From Psoroptes ovis (lineage: Eukaryota; Arthropoda; Arachnida; Sarcoptiformes; Psoroptidae): a stretch of 64,000 bases of DNA. Of this stretch, positions 1-12,100 are shown piece after piece. Under the pieces are notes generated by a model. The model searched no databases and had not been told where the DNA came from. It saw only the letters and a list, made by a program, of their open reading frames with translations. Numbering within the stretch: position 1 is the first letter of the stretch; each line of letters opens with the position of its first letter. Position numbers and translations under genes: made by a program. The stretch spans positions 1 to 64,000 of the forward strand of contig PQWQ01000013.1 of the NCBI GenBank assembly GCA_002943765.1, in the 5' to 3' direction.

Positions 1-231
1 GATGAAATCTCAATGCCCGAAATCATTTAGAGGCCTTATTCATTCAACACAAAATTGGACCCATATTTCCATGAGTTCGGAACCAGATCGATTAATGAAA
101 TAATCATCTCCAATTGTTATTAATGTGATTGCATGAAACAAATTTGTATTTTTTTAATTGATGAAAATTATTAAATAAAATTTTTATAATTGAATAAACT
201 GAAATTTGAATACGAAAATACATGAAGAATA

Positions 232-273
232 TTTAATTATAATTATAATTATATAATTATAATTATAATTAAA
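232..273. repeat. Perfect 42-bp AT palindrome
   Basis: Positions 232-252 are the exact reverse complement of 253-273, built from a repeated AATTAT unit with no spacer. It could extrude as a cruciform or simply reflect AAT-type microsatellite expansion. Confidence 0.85.
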
Positions 274-918
274 AACGAATGTGATCACTGTGCAATCGGA
301 AGATCCAAGGACTCGACCTTGCAAACATTTCAGAAAGGTCTTTGACATCAGAGCCGTAAAATGTTTCCAAATTATTTTTCAAAATTTTCACACGACAGAA
401 ACTTAAAGAAACTCGCAAACATTAATATACCTAAGGGCTTAAGGGCCTCAAATATTTTTTTCTCACATTTAATCCCTCGCGTCGCCAGCTCAGTAATCCT
501 TTTCGTCGTCAGTTGACTATTTTTCTTCAAAATTCATATTTTCTTTTTAACAATTTCTGTTGCATAACGAAAGGGCTAAACGACAAATATTGAATTAAAA
601 TCTTTAAACTTTGGGACTTTAAAACTTTATTGAACTTTATGGGTTATGAGTTATGGTTTATTTTATCTGAAAAACATTTTAAAATGGAAAGTTAAATTAA
701 TAGAGGAAAAATGTTTATTCTCACGTCGTGGCCACTTGGTCATTGAAATTGACATCCTAACTTTGTCTTTGACTTTTTGATAATGAGACCTAAGTGTCGA
801 CGATCGTGGTGTTCAAATATGTGTTTTTGGTTAGTGTTTGAGAGTAATTATGTTGTTTGTGCCGATCCTTGGTCTTTGTGTTGCGTACTTTATGTTGTTC
901 TGTTGTTCGTATCGAAGG

Positions 919-1105
919 AAAGTTTAGCTTTCTTCTAAAAATTTTCAAAATCAATTAACGGATTAAATTCGTAAGATAAGAATGTTCAAAAATAAATATA
1001 TACAATTTTTTTCAGAACGGTTTGTGTTTTGGGAAAGGTTCTAAGTTTCTTAAGAAAAATCTCAAAAGCAATTAAAGGCTTAGAACCATAAGATAAAAAT
1101 ATTCA
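919..1105 (+). repeat. Imperfect direct repeat, two copies of about 70 bp
   Basis: The segment 919-987 is matched by 1035-1105. Both run from an AAAGTTT/AAGGTT start through a TCAAAA.CAATTAA core to a TAAGATAA.AAT.TTCA end. The copies differ at many positions, so the duplication is old. The separation is about 47 bp. Confidence 0.6.
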
Positions 1106-1643
1106 TAATTGGATATGTCACGGTGGTCAACATGGGCTTTGATTCTATTTCTTGAAACTGCTAATTATTTTTTGTGCCCATCAGTAATTGAAATAAATAA
1201 TTGGTGTACGTCCTTTGTGAATAAAGTCCCTAAATCTCTCTCCTTTTAAAATTTGAATTTTATATTTTGCAACGATTTTTAATAAAATTATAACGATTTT
1301 TGTTGAATGAAGTCTAACAACGAAAATCATACGAAAATAACCTATTCTCTGCAACAATTTCACGATTTTGTTACGATCATTTTAAAATTTCATCTTCATT
1401 TTTATCAAATTCTCGCCCATCATTATCATTATTCAATCTCAATATTCAATTTATATTAACTTTTCCATTTATATTTCCACTTTTTTTTGATTAACCGAAT
1501 ATCATTTATATTTTTCATTTATTCTTAACTGTTTGATTAATTTTAATTCCATTTTAATATCTATAGCTTGAACCTCAGAATCTAATTCATTTTTTTCAGA
1601 TAAATTTCACTGTACCGTTTCGAATAATTCTAATCCATCAAAT

Positions 1644-4577
1644 ATGTCGGCTACCAACAGTGAGTATATTTTTGCACAGATATTAATAATTTGACTGTTA
1701 TTATTTTGATAATTGACAATTAATTTTTGAATTAACAGAAAATAACGAAGTCCAAAAAGTCAAATCAAAAATGCTCACTGTGTGTTGCTATATTCAACAA
1801 GGAATACTCGCTTATGAACTTATTAAAATTTATAAAGAATTCGTTGAAAAGTTAGAAGTTACCGTCCAAAATTATCAATCATTCAATATCGATATGGAAA
1901 AATTTGAATATATTCAGCAAAAAATGACCGAGTTAGCCAATTCTGATCCAAAACATCAAGACGACTTGAAGGACTATTTAGCGAAATCGGAAGATCTGAA
2001 AAGTAATTTGAAAAACCTACAAAAGAGGAGAAAATTAGATCCGCAAAGTCCAATCTACAAGAATTACAAAGATTTGCAACAGAAAATAGTTTCATCAATT
2101 TCATGCTGTGGCCGTATTTATAAGACCGACAGTGGTATGTTACGACACATCGATAAAAATCATATGGAAGCCTTCATTGATCCATCGATCGACATATCAC
2201 CGCAAGAAGCATCATCAGAACCATTACCAGCAACATCACCGCAAGAAGAATCATCAGAACCATTACCATCAACATCACCGCAAGAAGCATCATCAGAACC
2301 ATTACCAGCAACATCATCGCAAGAAGCATCATCAGAACCATTACCAGCAACATCATCGCAAGAAGCATCATCAGAACCATTACCATCAACATCATCAGCA
2401 CCATTGCCCACAGATGATATTCGACCGCCGACACCCGAACCTATGTCTATTTCAAGTTCGGAAGAAGAAACAGATTACGATTCGGATGACTTAATAACAA
2501 TTACTTGTGACTACGTAGAAGATGAAGAAGACGAAGACGATGATGATGACGATTATACAGCGCCATTTCCATTCTTTGAAAAAGTCAAAAAAAATTTATC
2601 AGAGGACGATTACACTGATTTTGCCGAATTAGCGGAATCTGTAATATATAACTTAAATGTAGATAAGGCAAAGCATTCTTCAACAGCAAATTTATTGAAA
2701 ACCTGGAGCCGAATATTGATAAGAAGAAATCCTCTCTTGAAAAAATATATTGAAAATTTTGTCGCTTCAAGATATTATCAACGGCAATATATCAGAAGAA
2801 TGAACGGTTACATCCAATTTAAAGAATATCAATTTTCGAATTCTGGGCTTCGTTATTATTACGTTCCGGTGAAATCGCTAATCAAGGAATATATTCTCTC
2901 AGATCAATTGGTGAAAATAATTCTGGAAGAAAAACGGGACCTACTGCCCCCGTATATCCATAAAAATGATTTCAACAACAAGTTGAGGCTTATGGTGTAC
3001 GGCGATGAGTTTGGTGTGGCAAATCCCTTGGGAGCATCGAGTGCAAGGCAAAAAATTTACGCATTGTATCTTGATGTTGACAATCATGTCATACCCACCA
3101 CCAAACTCAGTTCCATTTATGTTTTGATGATATGGCGGTCCCAAGATAGGAAATCGGCTCAAGTCACATACGAAGACATGATGTCTCCTCTCATAGATGA
3201 CTTGAAAAGTTTGATTCAAAATGGAGTCGAATATAAGGGTACCAAGATACCGGTATGCCTCTCGCATATTCTGGGTATGTTATATTTTGAATGTATCATT
3301 TCGAATCCTATAATTAATCTCGTATTTTTGATGACATAGGAGATAACTTAGCCATCGCTGAACTGTTAGGATTCAGCTGTTCATTTGGTCGGTCATTCAG
3401 ATGCAGATACTGCGGGCAAAGTTATAAAAATATTAAAGAAATCGAAGTTCGACCCCTAACAATAAACAGAGGGTACGAAAAATATGCCTCAGATTTGCAG
3501 TCTGTGACTAAGAGCAGCAAATTCCAAAGTTACTACGGAATTAAAAGAAACTCAGCTTTCGCATCTCTGAGTATAAACGTTTATCAACTTTCCCCTCCTG
3601 ACTGGTTCCACGATGTTCCCGAAGGTAAAATTCTTCTCTAAACTTTTTCTAACATTAAATGTCATTCTTTTTTTACAGGTATCGTGACTAGGATTTTGCC
3701 AGCAGTTTTGAAGAAAATATCAAAATTTATCGATTCTGGCAGTATGAAAGAAAGAATTGATGGCCTTAAATTAGTCAACGGGCTAATTACCATCAGTTCC
3801 GGCTCCACTATGTTGATCAAGGGGAAAGGATTTCAGAAACTTGAATTCGCTTGTCGCCTCATCGAAATTTTCCCCGAAATTTTGCTTCGACATGATAGGG
3901 AATTTGAACTATACTTTAATCTTCGAAAATTCATATACCTGACTTACACTAGTAATCCAGGCGATGCGCAAGAAATCGGGTCAGTTGCTAAATCTCTGGC
4001 CCAAAACTGTATCGATGAAGATATCATGTTCCCAAAGATGCATTTCATAACACATTACGGTGAAATGACTGCATTTTATGGATCTTTAATGCGATACAGC
4101 ACAGAAAAGTATGAGCGAAAGCATGCTTTTCTGAAAGATCTTATTGAGGCATCGAAAAATTATATGAATGTTCCGCAATCGATCCTGAAGCGGCATCAGG
4201 CATCGATGCCTTTCTTTGCGGACAGAAAAGATATCGAAGAAGGTTTAGATGGACCATTGTTGGCTAGTGATCGACCGTTTCCATTGAATCACCAAATTGC
4301 TAGGGCCCTTTCGAATACAGATGATGAATTTCTGGAGGCTAAAAAGTTCTTCAGAAAAGAAAATAAGATTATTGCAAGCGGAATATTATGGCGAACCACT
4401 GAAAACGATGAGAGATGTAACATCCCCAAAATTTCCATCAAATCTCCTAATTATTCAGTGGAACTGAATCAATTATTTTATATAAACAGTTTTATATTCA
4501 AAATGGATGGCGCTTACCATTTGAATAACGTAAGCCGAAAATGCAAGACAACTCAAAATAGATCTGAAGCTAACTGA
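1644..4577 (+). CDS. Tnp2/CACTA-like transposase, spliced, apparently intact
   Basis: Four exons join in frame: 1644-1659, 1739-3274, 3340-3624 and 3679-4577, giving 911 residues with GT..AG introns of 79, 65 and 54 bp. The N-terminus is charged and coiled-coil-like. A CC..H..H zinc-finger-like motif lies near residues 128-148, then a 13-residue repeat (159-223), then an acidic run (about 266-280). The core has YGDEFGVANPLG (Asp428), LGDNLA (Asp519), a CRYC knuckle, PPDWFHDVPEG and a late STEKYERKHAF block. This order matches the large intron-bearing animal proteins related to plant CACTA Tnp2 transposases, where the first two aspartates and a late glutamate are plausible DDE residues; that assignment is inference. 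The protein may be an active element or a domesticated gene. No terminal repeats were found. The first exon is only 16 bp, and the start choice rests on the frame joining exactly. Confidence 0.72.
2197..2391 (+). repeat. 39-bp coding minisatellite, five copies
   Basis: Five tandem 39-bp units encode a 13-residue motif of the form SPQEASSEPLPAT, with variants at residues 2, 5 and 12. A truncated sixth copy (SSAPLPT) follows. The array keeps the frame of the transposase-like protein, so copy-number changes would alter linker length without breaking the gene. Confidence 0.9.
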
Positions 4578-4650
4578 CCCTGGATACAAACCAACTCGAA
4601 GTATCTGAAGATAACCCTGGATACAAATCAACTCGAAGTATCTGAAGCTA
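4578..4650 (+). repeat. Tandem repeat of about 37 bp directly after the transposase stop
   Basis: Two units (4578-4614 and 4615-4650) both begin CCCTGGATACAAA and end in GTATCTGAAG followed by ATAA or CTA. A fragment of the same motif (ATCTGAAGCTAACT) contains the transposase stop codon, and a further piece (CGAAGTATCTGAAACT) recurs near 4831. Subterminal repeats of this kind are typical of CACTA-type elements, but the link is inference. Confidence 0.75.
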
Positions 4651-5181
4651 TTTTTTTCAAATTACTGAATATAATTCAACTGTTTTTTTTTCATTGTTTA
4701 TTTGCTCAATTCCTAACTGTTTGATCCATTTTCATCATCATCACATACTGATCCAATCTTTTACTTTTCCATCCTTTTTCATCTTTTCTTTGACTTTTTC
4801 CTTTTTCCTTCCTTTATCCTTTTTCATCATCGAAGTATCTGAAACTATCTAAAAATGATCGTATTTAATGGTCAAGAAATCAAGGTATGAAAAGTATTGA
4901 ATATTAATGATTTATTTAGGATTATCATAACATCTTGGAGTTCCCGAACACTGGATGGTAACGGAAGATCAAACAATGGAATAGATACTGGGTTTGGTGA
5001 TAATCATTCTGTTGATTCTAACAGAGGTCAAGGTTTTTATGATTCTTTGAGCGCATTATAATCTTTTTAAATTCCAAAACAGGTCAAAACAGTGGCTAAT
5101 GCAAAGGATAATGATGACAAATTTTATACGAAACAAATTTCATGGTGATGAAAATCAGCAAAATAATGGATTGTTTGAAGA
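4651..5181. other. Non-coding stretch between the transposase gene and the copia relic
   Basis: This stretch contains pyrimidine-rich sequence (4690-4830) and short coding-like pieces (for example an ATG-started 10-codon run at about 4854) that end in stops. It may be decayed retrotransposon gag or linker, but I cannot support that. No gene called. Confidence 0.4.
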
Positions 5182-5393
5182 GATTTGTATGAACGCTCCT
5201 GGTTTTTTATCATATTTGCCGAGGACATCATGGTTATCGCCCAAAATGATGAAACAATGAACGAAATCGTCACTGATTTTGAAAAGAAATTTCTGACATT
5301 GGGCAAATCAGTGATGATCTAGGTATCAATATCATCAACAAAGGTCAATATTTTATCTTAAACCACGACATCATAAAAGAATCAATATAATTG
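5182..5393 (+). mobile_element. Decayed Ty1/copia reverse-transcriptase fragment
   Basis: An open run starting near 5182 reads a hydrophobic lead-in, then FAEDIMVIAQND at the place of the copia YVDD catalytic motif, then an amphipathic stretch ending FEKKFLTLGK. After one frameshift near 5309 the sequence resumes as DLGINIINKGQYF, matching the DLG..LGI.I...G......Q block that follows YVDD in copia polymerases. The first catalytic-site aspartate is Glu, a frameshift is present, and neither integrase nor RNase H is recognisable nearby. It is a short dead remnant. A LINE origin is less likely because of the LGI.I...G block. Confidence 0.55.
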
Positions 5394-8300
5394 ATCACTT
5401 TTTAATAACATTATTGTTTAATTCCACAACAGAAAAACAATGCGAATGATCATCATTATTCCATTTTGAAAAAGGGAAGTGTATAAACGATATCAAATAC
5501 CTGTTTTAATTCTTTCTTATCTCTTTTCGTAACAGCAAATAAGAGAACCGCAACAAATCATAACAACAAATCACTGTTCATGTAATCATAAACAATATGC
5601 ATGCCTCAAGACAATTTAGCAGTATTCGATGGAATAATTGATGGCCAAATATCAATTGAATGATCATTCAACGTTGGACAATGGAAAAATCATCTCTACC
5701 ACTTTGCATGTGTTAATATGCATCAAAAGTTCAACTATTTTTTGATCTCAATTATTAATTGCAAAAATCAATATGTAAATCTAACTCAACACTTCATGCC
5801 TGCTCATTGTGTTTTGACCTGAAGTCTGAAAGATCACAAGTTTTATAAATATGATTAAGTTTATCGAAAAATTTCTACATTGCTATCGCTGTTACAAAAA
5901 TTTTGCAACAATTAATGTAAATAGATTGAAATAATTGCCGACTGATTCAACAAGAAATCTGTGTGAAACACTCGATTAATTGATTCGTTATCATTATTAT
6001 TTATTATAAAATACATTCATTTTTAATCAAAAACATTTTATTATCATTCAATATCTTATAATTAATCGAAATCAATCAAATCATCAATTCCAATTCTAAA
6101 TCTTGCTTTTGATTTTTGTCCATCATCTAATTGAATTAGGATTAGATTTTTTTTCTTTTTTAGATCAAGAAATATAATTGATTTTATATAAGTTTCTGTG
6201 CTTATTTAATAATAATTCTATTTGAATAATGCAATCTTTTAAGTTTAATTAAATTAAAAAAATTCTTAAATTCAAAATTTGAAAATTGAGATGATTCATA
6301 AAGCGCGTATCACAAAAATTCAAATAAATGCGTCAAGGCGCAGCCTCAAATCAAATCGTTGAAAAACTCGTTAAGTTTTCCGATGAAAATGGCCGCCAAA
6401 AAAAAGTTCGATTTCTTCGAGAAAAAAATGCTTTTTTTCACTCATCAATTGATTGTGTTTTTTTGAAAAAACAACCAATTTAATAATTATCGATGAATTT
6501 GTTTGATCGAATTGCCATTGATTATGATGAAATCTCAGAAAATTTTAACGTTCATATTTTTAGCAAACATAACAATGAGTAAAAATGATTTTCATCAATT
6601 TTACATTGAAATTGTGAGTAAATTTTTAATATGGATTTTCATCAATTTTAATCCACTAAAAACTGTATTGACACATCATTTAATCAAGATGATCAATGTT
6701 CATTGGATTGGAAAAGACTGAGCTACAACTAAATGATGCAATAATATCACCAGATAATTTATTATTGGTTCATGCACTCAGGTTAAGTTTTCAATAATTT
6801 GATTATTAAAGCAATGATTAATTTTTGATTATTTTAATTCGAGTAAATTAGAATTGAATCAAACCAATGTAAGCTTGTTCAATTCAAGAAAATCTGACTA
6901 AAGTTTATTCATGAAATACTCAATCACAGATTTCTGAAAATTTGATATCAATAATGTGAGATGTCGATCTAAATTATGGATAAATCAACGAATTGCTTTG
7001 AAGGTAATAATTTGAGGTGATTTCCAGCCAAATTTCAAGAATTTAATCTCTGATTTCATATTTACATCAAAACAACGTTTGCTGAAATCATCATTGAAAA
7101 TTGAAGACTTGTTTCAAACTCGAATGTTGCTTGATTATCGAAAATTCTTGATACAATTGTTGGAGTCAAGATGAACATTGTTTATTAATAGAATTATGTC
7201 TGATTGACTTTCTTTGACTCTTCTTCGGATTAGGATTTTGATCTGGCCATTTATTGATTGGGTTTTGACTTTCGCTTTGACTTGGCCATTGTCGATTTTT
7301 ATCTTTAATCGATTTCAATGTTCATCTTTGTCTTCAATAGTCTGTTCAAAGAATTTCATGATCAATCGTAATTTCAAGTTGAATATAGTTATCAATTTAT
7401 TCAATGATTTAGCCCACATCACTAATTAATCATTCATATATCATTAAGAAGAAATCATCAGATTATTCAAGTAAGTTGATTTTAATTGAATTGTTCTATT
7501 AATCATTTTCTAATTCTCAATCAGGCAAAAATGAAATGAAAATTATTAAAATGCAATGTCAGGTAACCATTCCTATTGTCCTAATTTGTGATTTTGATTC
7601 TTCTATTCTTTTTTCAAACTCTAGGCCTCACTTGAATTTTTAATCGATGGTCAAGAAAATTAAGATCATCACTTTGACTTTGAATCAAAGTTTGTGCAAA
7701 TAATTGAGGTAATCATATTTTTAATTATTTATCATTTTCATTTTTATTTTTTTCATAGAATTTTTGATCATTCCTGAATTTTTTTAAAGAATTATACGAA
7801 ATAAAGATGGATTCTTTCATGGATGATTCATCAACTGAAGATTCATAGAGAATCGATTCACTGAGAATTGATAGTATTGTTTTAGCAAGCAAAAAGCAAG
7901 TATAACACTTTTCTGATCATTGAATTAAGCTAATTTTTCCAAATTTTTCATCTTGAATAGGCATATTGAACATACAAGTTCTTTGGGTCAATGGTAATCA
8001 ATATTATCAATTTTAATTTAAGACTAATTATTGGTTATTTCTTTGAAAAGAAGTTGTTGGCGAATATGCCGATTAAATTTAGCAAATTATTATTCAATAT
8101 CAATTGGGCAAGCGAATTGAACTTTTTAATTCTTCAATCGGAGATATGAAGGACTTTTAAATGATTAACCATACGAATTGGATGAATCCATGATTCTTAT
8201 GAATGAAAGCGTAAAATATGGACAATGGACACTAATATTCTTCAAATCAAATGCATATAATCATCCTAAATTCCTATTTAAATCGCATGTCAGCTTCAAT

Positions 8301-9000
8301 CAAGCGATGTTGGTTAAAATACAGCGATAATTATCAATATATTTATGAATATTTTGCGATTATAATCAATTTATAATTTCATTATTTCGATTCGAATAAA
8401 ATTGATTGAAAACCAATTAAAATTAAGGCCTAATTAATTAAAGCCCTAAAACCCCCCAAAAACCGAGCTGAAAAAAATTTTGATGTTATCGATGGTGTCG
8501 ATCTCTATCGCTGTCCTCACGTGATTTTGGTCGTTAATAAACGCCTTTCACAATGCTTCCATCGTTGTAACTATTTCAATACAAAAAACAATCGAAAGTT
8601 TCGCTAACTATTTTCTATGCTTTTTCTTTTTTTTTTATTTTCCTGAGAGTACTCTTCATCAACATAAACTTTAAATTTGAATCGCAAAAACAATAAAAAA
8701 TATGAAATGTAAAATAATAAATACGCAATCTCCTTTGTTGAACTTTGGCCAAAAAAAAACCAAAATCAAAAATCTAATTAAAATTAAAAATAAATGAAAA
8801 ATGTAAATAAATGAATTGAATCAAACAAATAATGAAGCAAAGTAAAATGAAAAAAACACCCATCAAAATTGGAAATAATCATAAATAAATAAATAAATGT
8901 GTATGACAGAGCGAGAGATGGTTTACATGTATGAGAATGTATGTATGGCTATTGCTATGGAAAGCAAAAATACGATGGCAATGATAAATAAATGATAGGG
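5394..9000. other. AT-rich, gene-free stretch with possible transposon debris
   Basis: No gene with conserved features was found. Long-frame candidates at 6503-6721 and 7214-7429 are AT-driven and lack family motifs. A 51-codon ORF at 6328-6483 is noted separately. A more GC-rich patch at 8425-8570 has no open frame of use. Many short TTTGACTTTG-type pieces around 7200-7700 suggest old degenerate repeats. Confidence 0.5.
6328..6483 (+). other. Small ORF of 51 codons, coding-like composition, function unknown
   Basis: An ATG-started frame begins MRQGAASNQIVEKLVKF and continues with a charged segment (SDENGRQKKVRF) before ending in a hydrophobic, AT-rich tail. The upstream codon in frame is a stop, so it cannot extend without splicing. 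The first 110 bp are richer in G/C than the surroundings. I recognise no family. It may be a relic of a mobile element or a chance frame. Confidence 0.25.
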
Positions 9001-12000
9001 TTAAACATCATATACACAAACACATGCAGCAAGAAGCATCAAATGTACCAATAGAAAAAAGCACATTGATAAATGATTAACAATATTAATGCATTCAAAC
9101 CCAAAGATACTGGATAGAATCATTGCCATTGCTGCCAAGCCAATATCATTACGATGCAACAACCAACAATCAACCAAATCATCACTAAAACGAAGAAGTA
9201 AAGCGAATTGTCTGTGGCCATGTCTTCGATATCTTTTATTTTGGATGAATTTGAATTTAAAATTTAATCAAATTCTTTGAAAATTGATTATTTGAATCAG
9301 ATTTGATGGGTTAGAGAGAGAGAGAGTTCTTGAAGAATCAAATCGGAATTCGCGAGAATTCAGCTGAATCCTTGAATTTAAAAAATAAAAAATAAACTTG
9401 AAAATGTCAAACAGATGTTTCTCATTATTTTTTTTTTTATTTTTTGTTCACAAATTTTTAAAAAACACTTGTGTCAAACACTAAAATTTATTCTGTCAAA
9501 AACAAAAGATGAAAATATTTTTAAATTCAAATTAAATAATCAATGTAGAATAAACGAGCGAATCATGAATGAAAGAAATAAGCTAAATTATGCCAAATTA
9601 TTAAATTATTCATATTTAAATTTAAGATTTCAAAATTCAAGATCAATGTTCAAGATCAAGAATTTTTTTTTGTTTCATTGAAATCAAATTAAATCAATCA
9701 ATTAAATCACTTGATTAAAGATAATCAAATCTCAGAAAAAAATTTGTCATCAAAGACATGGTAAATGACAAACAAGTAGAAAAAATTTTCAAATCATCTT
9801 CAACAATACTTATCAAGATGTAGTAATTACATGAATTGAATCATTGAATCAAGAATAATCAAAACAATTTGTTGAAATTTTGATTGGCAAATAATGTTGT
9901 TCATCCATAATGTTCAAATGATCCTTTCGGTAGAATCACACACCCTCTAACACCCACACACAATACCATCACCACTTTCACTATCACCACTATCAACCAT
10001 CCTTCAACAATCATTCAACACCATTCGTTCATATATTCATTAATTTATTTATAAATATTCACTAAAAATGACAATATTACTAGTCATTCATTGTTTTAAA
10101 CAGTTGTTTGCTTACTTGTCATTTATTTTAATTATAATAATTATTATGATTACTGGAAATGTATTTATTTTGATTCAAATATTTTTTTAGATTTGAAATT
10201 TCAAAAATAAGTCTTTGACACATCACAAATATCATTCAGATAAGAATGAAATTATGATGATGCATATGACAATGAAATCAAATCAAATTTCAAATTTTGA
10301 ATGACGAATTTAAAATCTTTTCTTATGGGGGAAAATATGAGCGACAATCAAAGAAATGATAATGATTCATTCATTTTTCGTTGATTATTAATTAATAAAT
10401 TAATTAATCATATAAGAAATTATTTTAAAACAAAAACATTTCATTGAAAAATTAAATGAAAAAATTGAATTTTGTCATTATTCAATCATTTAAGCAAACC
10501 TAAGCACAATTTCAAATGACAAAAACATCATTACTCTATTATTCATTCATTTAGTAACATAAGAAATAATTTAAAAAAAAAAGAATCGACTGATGATTAA
10601 AATGAAATCAAGAATCAAATGTTGCAATTAAATCATCGAGCAAACAAATAAAATAAATAAAACGAATTTCAATGTTCAAGGCCAAGGATGATTATGACAC
10701 TGATAATGATAATCATCATCATGGTCATCATATTTTCACAGATTCATAAATTGAAATTCTACCATTTTCGTTATCATCAAGACAATCAAGACCATTTTCT
10801 ACACCATTAACACGATGATGATAAGACATAATAACCAATGGTCATTGAAAAAAATGAAAATATTAATTCATCAAATCAAATTGAATCAATTGAGAATATC
10901 ATTGATCATAATAAAAGGAAAGAAATAAAAATGGATTAGATATAATGCTTTTAACACATTCAAGAATATTCTTCTTAAATTCTCACATATTCAAATAAGA
11001 ACATTCTCGAGTTGTCAAAATTATTAAATTAATGAATCAAATTTAAAAAACTATAGAAAATAAATAAAAGAACAGAAAATCAACACTTACCATCATCATA
11101 ATCACTGATGTATTGTTGTTGATGTTGTTGTTTGATGATATTCTATTTATTTTCAATTGTTTTTGTTATTATTTTCTATATTTTAGTCGTTGAATGCATG
11201 TATTAGTATTTGTGTGTGTGTGTGTGTGTGCATGTGCATCAGCAAGCGTTAATTGTTCAATGGAAATTCTTCACATTTGTAGCAAAAATTCAAATTAATC
11301 ATCATCATGATCGTATAATCGTAATTATCATTATCATTATTGTTATAATTATCTTCGTTTATTATAATATATTTTTCAGTGCAAAAAATATTCATTTTCT
11401 TTGCCTAAAATAATAATAATGATTGTAAACATTACATTTTTTGCACATAGACACTCATATACATGCACCAAATATCTGAATATTTTTCTATTTGAATATC
11501 AATGTGTGAATCTGAAATGATATTAAAAAATAAACAAATAATTAGAAAATTTTCATTAGAATTTCATCATTAAATGAATATTTTTAATTACAAAAATTGA
11601 ATTGAAATTAAAATTAAAATTTGAATTAAATCAAAATCAAAGGTTTTTCATTTTGGTTTTAATTTTTTGTTTGTTTTTAGTGATTCTCATTTGATTATTT
11701 GCCAAATTCAAAGATTTTTAAAATCTTGAATTTTTCTTCGGAAATTTATAAGAAAATTTCTTTGATTTTTTAAAATTTTCTGTTTGAAAGAATCCAATTC
11801 AAATATCAAAAATCATAAGGTTATGTTCCTTTGAAACAATTCCAGGAATTCTCATTCATAAAACATACAAATAAACAAATAATCCAAAACCAATTGTTGA
11901 TGCTACAGCCAGGTTCCAGCTGCATTCAAACAACATCATCAAATTTTTTCCAAAAAGAAACAAAATTTCAAAAAACATTCAATAAAATTGATTTAATCAG

Positions 12001-12100
12001 TCAAAATCAATTAAACAATAAATCAACAAATCAATCAGTCAATTAATGAAATGAATGAAACGAAAATGATAAAATATGGATTGTCTGTGTTTACTTTAGT
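9001..12100. other. Gene-poor AT-rich block, western part
   Basis: No supported gene. The stretch is dominated by A/T homopolymers, TCA/TGA-type triplets and a (TG)10 tract at 11211-11230. A CTTACC at about 11095 is a good minus-strand splice donor following a CAA/CAT-rich open segment (about 11096-11150), so an exon of a minus-strand gene with long introns cannot be excluded. Confidence 0.5.
11211..11230. repeat. (TG)10 microsatellite
   Basis: Ten uninterrupted TG dinucleotides, directly followed by CATGTGCATC. Confidence 0.95.

Larger units (their letters stand above)
1..1643. other. AT-rich region upstream of the transposase-like gene
   Basis: I see no convincing coding region here. The stretch holds a perfect AT palindrome (232-273), a pair of imperfect direct repeats (919-987 and 1035-1105), and slightly more GC-rich patches around 460-530 and 720-900. 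The only open frame above 60 codons (1181-1363, minus) is AT-driven. The stretch may include the left flank of the mobile element whose transposase starts at 1644, but I found no convincing terminal inverted repeat. Confidence 0.6.

Noticed and set aside
2108..2494. His/Gln-rich frame overlapping the transposase-like gene, and minus-strand frames 2160-2434
   Set aside because: They are shifted readings of the 39-bp coding minisatellite; the transposase frame continues on both sides and is the real one.
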